64,000 nt of DNA, from positions 370,456 through 434,455 of the forward strand of contig CAJNDS010002423.1 of assembly GCA_905221605.1 (NCBI GenBank), given 5' to 3'. This DNA comes from Symbiodinium natans (lineage: Eukaryota > Sar > Dinophyceae > Suessiales > Symbiodiniaceae). Below are positions 58,820-64,000 of the stretch, in pieces; position 1 is the stretch's first letter; each line of letters begins with the position of its first letter. A program made the position numbers and the translations under genes. The notes beneath the pieces are model-generated. The model was not told where the DNA came from. It did not search any database and saw only the letters and a list, made by a program, of their open reading frames with translations.

Positions 58820-59526
58820 ATGCTCTCCAGATTGGTTGTGCTCCTTATGCCGGTGTGTGCGGCGCAGGGACGTGCACCAACAATGACACCGATAGATGCT
58901 CCGGTCATGACGCTACCAACTTACTGCAAGCCAGAGTGGCGGCGGCTTCTTCTCTGTCCAACTCTGTGGCATCAAGTTCTTGGTGGCAACAGAAGAAACG
59001 GCGGTACCGTGGCTACTACAGCAAGTATCATGGTTATGGCAAATACCATGCTTATGGCAAATACCATAGCTGCGGCTACGGGCCACGAACCACCACAGAG
59101 CTTCCTACATCGTCCATGACCACCACAGCACTTCCCACATCGACCTCACCGGTGACCAGCACGCTGTTGATCAGCATCGCGAGCGTGCAGGTCGTGCTTC
59201 CAGTGAATGCCAGCGCTGGAAATAGCAGCACTGGGGACCTCTCGCTGGTGTCTGTTCCGGAAGAACAATCTTCGTGTCTGCAGACCGAGCCCGGCAGAGC
59301 GATCGGAACGGTGGGTCCACGAGGGGTTTTCGACATTTCTGGAATTGCGGCAAGTCAAGTAAACAGAGGGGTGTATTGGTTTATCAATGAAGAAGAAAGC
59401 GGGCCGTTGGTGTATGGGCTCACCAAGAACGGATTCTGGAATTCAACTCTCCGTGTGAGCGGTGCCTCTCAAATTAAGTGGGGGGATGTGGCAGTTGGTC
59501 CAGGGCCGGAAGACGGCAAGTCGTAC
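58820..59526 (+). CDS. partial secreted protein with KYHxYG repeats and YWxxN beta-propeller start
   Basis: The frame open from 58468 to 59694 contains, from about 58860, DATNLLQARVAAAS, a basic segment, then tandem KYHGYG/KYHAYG/KYHSCGYG repeats (DNA at about 59020-59076), a Thr/Ser/Pro linker, and a domain reading SGIAASQVNRGVYWFINEEE then WGDVAVGPGPEDGKSY. The last resembles the first blade of extracellular phytase- or SdiA-regulated-like beta-propellers (SGIAASR-YWVHND-DWEDIAVGPGP), with some ligand residues altered. The frame then runs into the TLPSK-coding tandem repeat, so the true exon probably ends at AA|GTCGTA near 59518 and the remainder is missing or far downstream. The start is uncertain: ATG at 58820 in another frame gives MLSRLVVLLMPVCAAQ, a signal-peptide-like exon. 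Function unknown; possibly a pseudogene. Confidence 0.42.
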
Positions 59527-59573
59527 ACCTGCCCAAAGAATCCCACAACATTAAGAAAATATTTCACTTATGG

Positions 59574-60125
59574 AACGACCTTGCCCAGTAAAAAAAGGAC
59601 CTTGCCCAGTAAAATAATTACCTTGCCCAATGAAAAAATGACCTTGCCCAGTAAACAATGGCCTTGCCCAGTAACAGATGACCTTGCCCAGTAAAAAAAT
59701 GACCTTGCCCAGTAAAAAAAACTACCTTGCCCAATGAAAAAATGACCTTGCCCAGTAAAAAAATGACCTTGCCCAGTAACAAAATGACCTTGCCCAGTAA
59801 AAAAACGACCTTGCCCAATAAAAGATGACCTTGCCCAGTAAAAAATGACCTTGCCCAGTAAAAAAAACAACCTCGCCCAATAAAAAATGACCTTGCCCAG
59901 TAATGACCTTGCCCAGTAAAAAAAAAAAAACAACCTTGCCCAGTACACAAATGGCCTTGCCCAGTAACATTTGTACTGGGCAAGGTCATTTTTTACTGGG
60001 CAAGGTCATTTTTTACTGGGCAAGGTCGTTTTTTTTGGACGAAACGACTTTGCCCAGTAAAAAAATGACCTTGCCCAGTAAAGGAATGACCTTGCCCAGT
60101 AAAAAAATGACCTTGCCCAGTAACT
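59574..60125. repeat. GACCTTGCCCAGTAA tandem array with internal inversion
   Basis: About 26 copies of a roughly 20-21-bp unit, core ACCTTGCCCAGTAA plus a variable A-run and usually ATG. Copies to about 59968 point one way, three copies at about 59972-60025 are inverted, and the last four return to the first orientation. The inversion gives long hairpin potential. Variants CCCAATGAAAAAATG and CCCAATAAAA recur, suggesting higher-order spread. In one frame it encodes TLPSK repeats, and on the - strand YWARSFF/LLGKVIF repeats; no evidence that either is translated. Confidence 0.93.
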
Positions 60126-60152
60126 CCTTAACATTTAAATTATATATGAAAG

Positions 60153-60520
60153 AGAGGTTTAGGGTTTAGGGTTTGAGGTTTAGGGTTTAGGGAGGGTTTA
60201 GGGTTTAGGGTTTAGGGTTCAGGGTTCAGGGTTCAGGGTTCAGGGTTCAGTTTAGGGTTTAGGGTTTAAGGGGTTTAAGGGGTTTAAGGGGTTTAAGGGG
60301 TTTAAGGGGTTCAAGGGGTTTAAGGGGTTTAAGGTGTTTAAGGGGTTTAAGGGGTTTAAGGGGTTTAAGGGGTTTAAGGGGTTTAAGGGGTTTAAGGGGT
60401 TTAAGGGGTTTAAGGGATTTAAGGGGTTTAAGGGGTTTAAGGGGTTTGGGGGTTTGGGGTTAGGGTTTAGGGTTTAGGGTTTAGGGTTTAGGGTTTAGGG
60501 TTTGGGTTGCCCATCCCTAT
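60153..60520. repeat. interstitial TTTAGGG and TTTAAGGGG arrays
   Basis: TTTAGGG heptamers (Arabidopsis-type telomere repeat, used by dinoflagellates), TTCAGGG variants, then about eighteen 9-bp TTTAAGGGG units at about 60263-60445, then TTTAGGG again to about 60510. It is internal to the window, so either subtelomeric or an interstitial telomeric block. Confidence 0.93.
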
Positions 60521-60676
60521 AAATATGGTGGGTTTCCTATAAATGTTGGGTTTTGGATCTTCTATAGTCAGAGCTTAGTAAGGGGTGCCCATCCCTATAA
60601 ATTTGGTGGGGTTTCCTATAAATTTTGCCAGGTTTGAAGGGCCTGCAGGGTTTCATGGTGGGAATTTGGGGGTTTC

Positions 60677-60887
60677 GGGTTTAGGGTTTAGGGTTTAGGG
60701 AGCGAAAAACCAATCAAAACCCATGGTTTTTGCAAGATTCTGATCCATTGGTGGGCTCTGGGGGGAAGCATTCGGGTTCGTGGACTGCGAACCAAAAGTA
60801 GGGTTTAGGGTTTAGGGTTTAGGGGTTAGGGGTTAGGGGTTTAGGGTTTAGGGTTTAGGGTTTAGGGTTTAGGGTTTAGGGTTTACG
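60677..60887. repeat. further TTTAGGG blocks
   Basis: Short TTTAGGG runs at about 60677-60700 and 60799-60886 separating copies of the 70-100-bp repeat described next. Confidence 0.88.
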
Positions 60888-61061
60888 AAAAACCAATAGA
60901 AACCGAGGGTTTTTGCAAGCTTTTGATCTATTGGTTGGCTGTGGCTGTGGGGTTGCTGAAAAGGAGCGAAAAACCAATAGAAACCCAGCGTTTTTGCAAG
61001 CTTCTGATCCATTGGTGGGCTGTGGGAAAGATTTCGAAGCATTCGGGTTCGTGGATTGCGA
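60699..61061. repeat. three copies of a GCGAAAAACCAAT block
   Basis: Copies at about 60699-60790, 60886-60958 and 60964-61061 share CGAAAAACCAAT, then GTTTTTGCAAG, then TGATC[CT]ATTGGT and, in the outer two, GAAGCATTCGGGTTCGTGGA. Copies 1 and 2 are separated by TTTAGGG repeats and copies 2 and 3 are adjacent, so telomere-type repeats and this block form a composite. Confidence 0.85.
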
Positions 61062-61600
61062 CGTGCTTAACTACGAAATTCTTGTGTTGAGATTGAGACT
61101 TGGTAGTGACTTGAAGCAGCTTGTTGTTGTGACTGTGAAGCCTCGTGGATTGCGATTGTTTGCAGTGAAGCATCTGGCTTAGCGCGACTTGAGTAAAGTA
61201 TTATGTAACTGTCGGAGGCTTTTCCAGCCCCTTCAATTTGCCCGAAACCGCTTCCGGGGGAGCCATGTCATGTCAGGCCCCTAAATTGCTTCACAGACCC
61301 TCTAAGGCTCTCCAGCCCAGATCTTTTCGGGCTCCTCCAAGCCCCTGTGCAGTCGGGTCTGTGTGAAATGCCTTATAGAAATTGTATAGGGTTTGGGTCC
61401 CAATAACTTTTGAACGAAACGTTTTGAACGAAGCGGTTTTTTTTTGGAACCGGGCGTCGGGGGTAAAGGGGGCGAGGGGAGGAAGGGCGCCATGGATATG
61501 TCTGCGTCCCCAATCCCTGCCAGCAGGCATCCCTGCCAGGCCTTGAAGCTTTGAGCCACTCAGAAAAGCCTTGTAAATGGCCAAATTGTCCGCGGGCAAA
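61062..61600. other. spacer in repeat domain
   Basis: No gene recognised. A short conserved-looking frame is absent; sequence is moderately GC-rich with AGCCCCTTCAA and CCTTGAAGC words common elsewhere in the window. Confidence 0.45.
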
Positions 61601-61604
61601 AGAT

Positions 61605-61880
61605 GTGGGGGGGAGATTTTGGGGGGGGGAGATCTGGAAGAAAGATCTGGGCAGATCTGGCAGCTGGGCCTGAGATTTGGGGGTGGGGGGGAAGGGGGCA
61701 GGGAGGGGAAACTGGGGGAGAGATCTGGAGAGATCTGGAACGCGGGGGGAGATCCTGAACAGCGGAGAGAGGGGGAGGGGGGGCAGATTTCGAAAGATCT
61801 GTGGGCAGGAGAGGGGAGGAGGAGGTCTGGGGGCGGGGAGGGGAGGGAGGAAGGGGGCGGGGAGGGGAGAAGGGGCTTAA
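61605..61880. repeat. G-rich GGGGGAGATCTGG imperfect repeats
   Basis: Repeated GGGGGAGATCTGG/GGGCAGATCTGG words and GGGGAGG tracts on the + strand. Gly-rich + frames and Pro/Ser-rich - frames are compositional artefacts. Confidence 0.8.
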
Positions 61881-62024
61881 GTAACTTGAGCATCTGGCCT
61901 CGAGAGAGATGCGTTTTGGATTAATTGTAAACGCTTGCGCGCGCCGCCTCGGGGGCCGGCCCCAGGACAGGAAAGGAGGTCTGAGGGTTTCGCAAAAAAA
62001 GGGAGGAAGGGCAGAGTGGGTGGG

Positions 62025-62160
62025 CGGGGGGGGGGTCGGGGGCGGGTGAGGGGGGGGTGGGGGGGGGTGGGGGGGGGGCGTGGGGGGGGGGGTGGGGAGG
62101 GGGGGGGGGGTGGGGGGGTGGGGGGGGGGGTGGGGGGGGGGGGTGGGGGGGGGGGGGGGT
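62025..62160. repeat. poly-G tract with T/C interruptions
   Basis: About 135 bp of G runs of 5-12 broken by single T, C or A: many possible G-quadruplexes on the + strand. Confidence 0.95.
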
Positions 62161-62271
62161 GTTCCAGATGCTTCTCGGCAGGAAGCCGAGGCGAATATAC
62201 CTAAGCTCAGCTTGTCAGCTGTTTAGACAACTACCTTGGGAAATTCAGAGTGACCCCACATACAATTTCGA

Positions 62272-62876
62272 TTTATTTTGTCTTGAGGGTTTCCCATTGG
62301 TTTTTATTGTTTTTCTAATGGTTCTCTATTGGTTTCTATTGGTTTTTATTGGTTTTTTGGTTGTTATTTGTTTTCTATTGGTTTCTGTTGGATTTCTTTC
62401 TATGGCTTTTTATTGATTTTCTATTGTTTTTTATTGGTTTTTGTTGGTTTTCTATTGCTGTTCTATCGGTGTTTATTGGTTTTTTATTGGTGTTTATTGG
62501 TTTTCTCTTGGTTTTTATTGGTTTTGTATTGGTTTATTGGTTTTCTATTGGTTTATTAGTTTTCTATTGGTTCTTATTGGTTTTCTAGTGGTTTTCAATT
62601 GGCTTTTCTATTGGTTTTCTATTGTTTTTTATAGGTTTTGATGGTTTTTATGGGTTTTCTATTGGTTTTTATAGGCTTTCTATTGGTTTTTATAGGTTTT
62701 CTATTGGTTCTTTATAGGTTTTCTATTGGCTTTTATTTGTTTTCTACTGGTTTTTATTGGTTCTATTGGTTTCTATAAGTTTTCTATTGGTTTTTATTGG
62801 TTTTCTAATGGTTTTCTATCGGTTTTTACTGTTTTTCTATTGGTTTCTATTGGTTTTCTATTTGTTGTCAATCGAT
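62272..62876. repeat. TTTTCTATTGGTTTTTATTGG imperfect array
   Basis: About 0.6 kb of degenerate 10-11-bp units TTTTCTATTGG and TTTTTATTGG. On the reverse strand each unit carries CCAAT. Phe/Trp/Tyr/Leu-rich frames here are repeat translation. Confidence 0.9.
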
Positions 62877-63224
62877 TTATAGAGGGTATGATCGTATAGA
62901 TCGTAAATACTTAGGGCCAAAACAACTGCAATGACAACACGTGTGTAAAAAGAAGCGTAGTAGAAAAAGGTAGTAGGGACCTTCTGCTCTTTGAAAAGAA
63001 AGAGGCCACGCGTCTAATATTTTTCGATGTTGCTTGTGGGTATCAACCCTAAACTCTAACCCCCAAACCCTAAATCCTAGAGTTTAGTCAAGTCTAAGCA
63101 TACACTATTCCCATACCATGACAGAAGATATCGACATGTTTCACACGAACACAGGCGCACACACAACCCAGACCCCGAGGATCCGAAACCCTAGCGCAAG
63201 GGGGGACAGTGGGGGGCGGGGCCC

Positions 63225-63480
63225 AATCCAAAGGACCTTGCCCGCTTTTTATATGACCTTGTATGACCTTGCCCAAGAGAGGGCGCGGCCATACAAAGAG
63301 CGGGCAAAAGCCTGGTCACGTACGGATTGGGTAAGGTCATAAACAGATTGGGCAAGGTCATGGGTCAGCCGACGGACCTTGCTGATTGATTTTATGACCT
63401 TGCCGCTCTTTGTATGACTTTGCCTAATTCCTGTTTATATGACCTTGCGCTCTCTGTATATATGACTTTGCGCGCAATGT
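63225..63480. repeat. second field of GACCTTGCCC/GGGCAAGGTC motifs
   Basis: About eleven copies of TGACCTTGC or its reverse complement, irregularly spaced and joined by TATA/TTTAT words (e.g. TATATGACCTTG, GGGCAAGGTCAT, TATGACTTTGC). It shares the 59.6-60.1 kb unit's core but not its regular spacing. Confidence 0.85.
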
Positions 63481-63819
63481 CATGAACATGGACATTTGAA
63501 AAGATGAGAGGTTTAGGGTTAAGGTTGGATAGCACTTGAGTCTTCATGTTAGGTTCGAGTCAGCGGAAGCCAATGCCGAAGAGCAGGGCGAGTTTGATCT
63601 ATAATTTTTGAGCCAGTATTTAAGAGCCCATCGAAATGCAAATAAGGCTAGGATCGTCAGGACGTCAGCAGTGCAGCATAGCACCACCACCACCCCACAA
63701 AGAAGATATGCAGATGAGCAAAGAGAAACCAAATTTGAAGCAATGATTCGGCCTCGTGCTGGGTGTGCCGCGCGTTTCTTCTTCAGAAGCAAATATTGTC
63801 CTTAGCGGGGGGGAGGCGT

Positions 63820-63852
63820 CTCCGGCGGGGGGGCGCAGCCCCCCCTCCGGAG
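63820..63852. repeat. GC-rich inverted repeat (14-bp arms)
   Basis: CTCCGGCGGGGGGG, loop CGCAG, then CCCCCCCTCCGGAG: a stem with one mismatch. CCCTAA/AAACCC words follow to the window end, the complement strand of the telomere-type repeat. Confidence 0.8.
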
Positions 63853-64000
63853 AATCCGGTTTAGCCCTAAACCATAAAACGCCAAACCCTAATCCCTAAA
63901 TGCAAGAATCTTCAAAACCCTAATCCCAAAACACGAAACACTCTCGAAACCCTAATGCAAAAGAGGAAAACCCCGAAAAAACCCTAATGAAAAACTGGAT
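63853..64000. repeat. degenerate AAACCCTAA words at right edge
   Basis: Repeated AAACCCTAAT/CCCTAAA motifs with AT-rich spacers: the opposite orientation to the TTTAGGG blocks near 60.2 kb. Confidence 0.75.

Noticed and set aside
59568-59989. - strand frames rich in YWARSFF and LLGKVIF
   Set aside because: Translation of the GACCTTGCCCAGTAA array in reverse; shared start or family evidence is lacking.
62329-62641. Very hydrophobic Phe/Trp/Leu frames resembling membrane proteins
   Set aside because: Produced by the CTATTGG/TTATTGG repeat in all frames; no other protein signal.

Overview
The window looks like nuclear DNA of a dinoflagellate (Symbiodiniaceae/Suessiales type). The evidence: long genes cut into many small exons; introns whose donors are mostly GC, GT or GA instead of only GT, with AG|G acceptors; TTTAGGG telomere-type repeats; abundant GT, GA and poly-G/C low complexity; and every gene I can recognise on the + strand, as in dinoflagellate unidirectional gene blocks. 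There are no bacterial operons, ribosome binding sites, CRISPR arrays or insertion sequences. Long ATG-to-stop frames are mostly chance; the real genes were found by reading short conserved exons across the three + frames and joining them at splice sites where both phase and protein family agree.

Layout. 1-18.6 kb: gene-poor, with simple repeats and a few exon-like fragments. 18.7-29.6 kb: a Deg9-like HtrA serine protease with PDZ domains in at least 16 exons, with a roughly 0.75-kb GT-rich microsatellite in its last intron. 31.3-33.8 kb: an ankyrin-repeat protein with a probable lipid-modified N terminus (5 exons, complete). 34.3-35.9 kb: an unrecognised gene beginning with a signal peptide. 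37.4-41.9 kb: a MATE-family membrane transporter (at least 11 exons). 43.1-44.3 kb: an intronless SGNH-hydrolase-like protein with a possible relic spliced leader just before its ATG. 46.3-49.3 kb: a coiled-coil protein with very short introns. 53.4-57.0 kb: a 3-beta-hydroxysteroid dehydrogenase-like NAD(P) enzyme (9 exons, complete apart from the first codons). 58.8-59.5 kb: a partial secreted protein with KYHxYG repeats and a YWxxN beta-propeller start.

59.6-64 kb is a repeat domain: about 26 copies of a GACCTTGCCCAGTAA unit with an internal inversion, TTTAGGG and TTTAAGGGG arrays, a thrice-repeated 70-100-bp block, G-rich tracts, a CTATTGG-rich array, and a second field of the GACCTTGCCC core. 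This looks subtelomeric or heterochromatic.

The genes do not form one pathway: protein quality control, membrane transport, sterol/lipid-type redox chemistry and signalling-type scaffold proteins lie in a row, the usual arrangement in dinoflagellates. I could not find tRNA or rRNA genes by eye.
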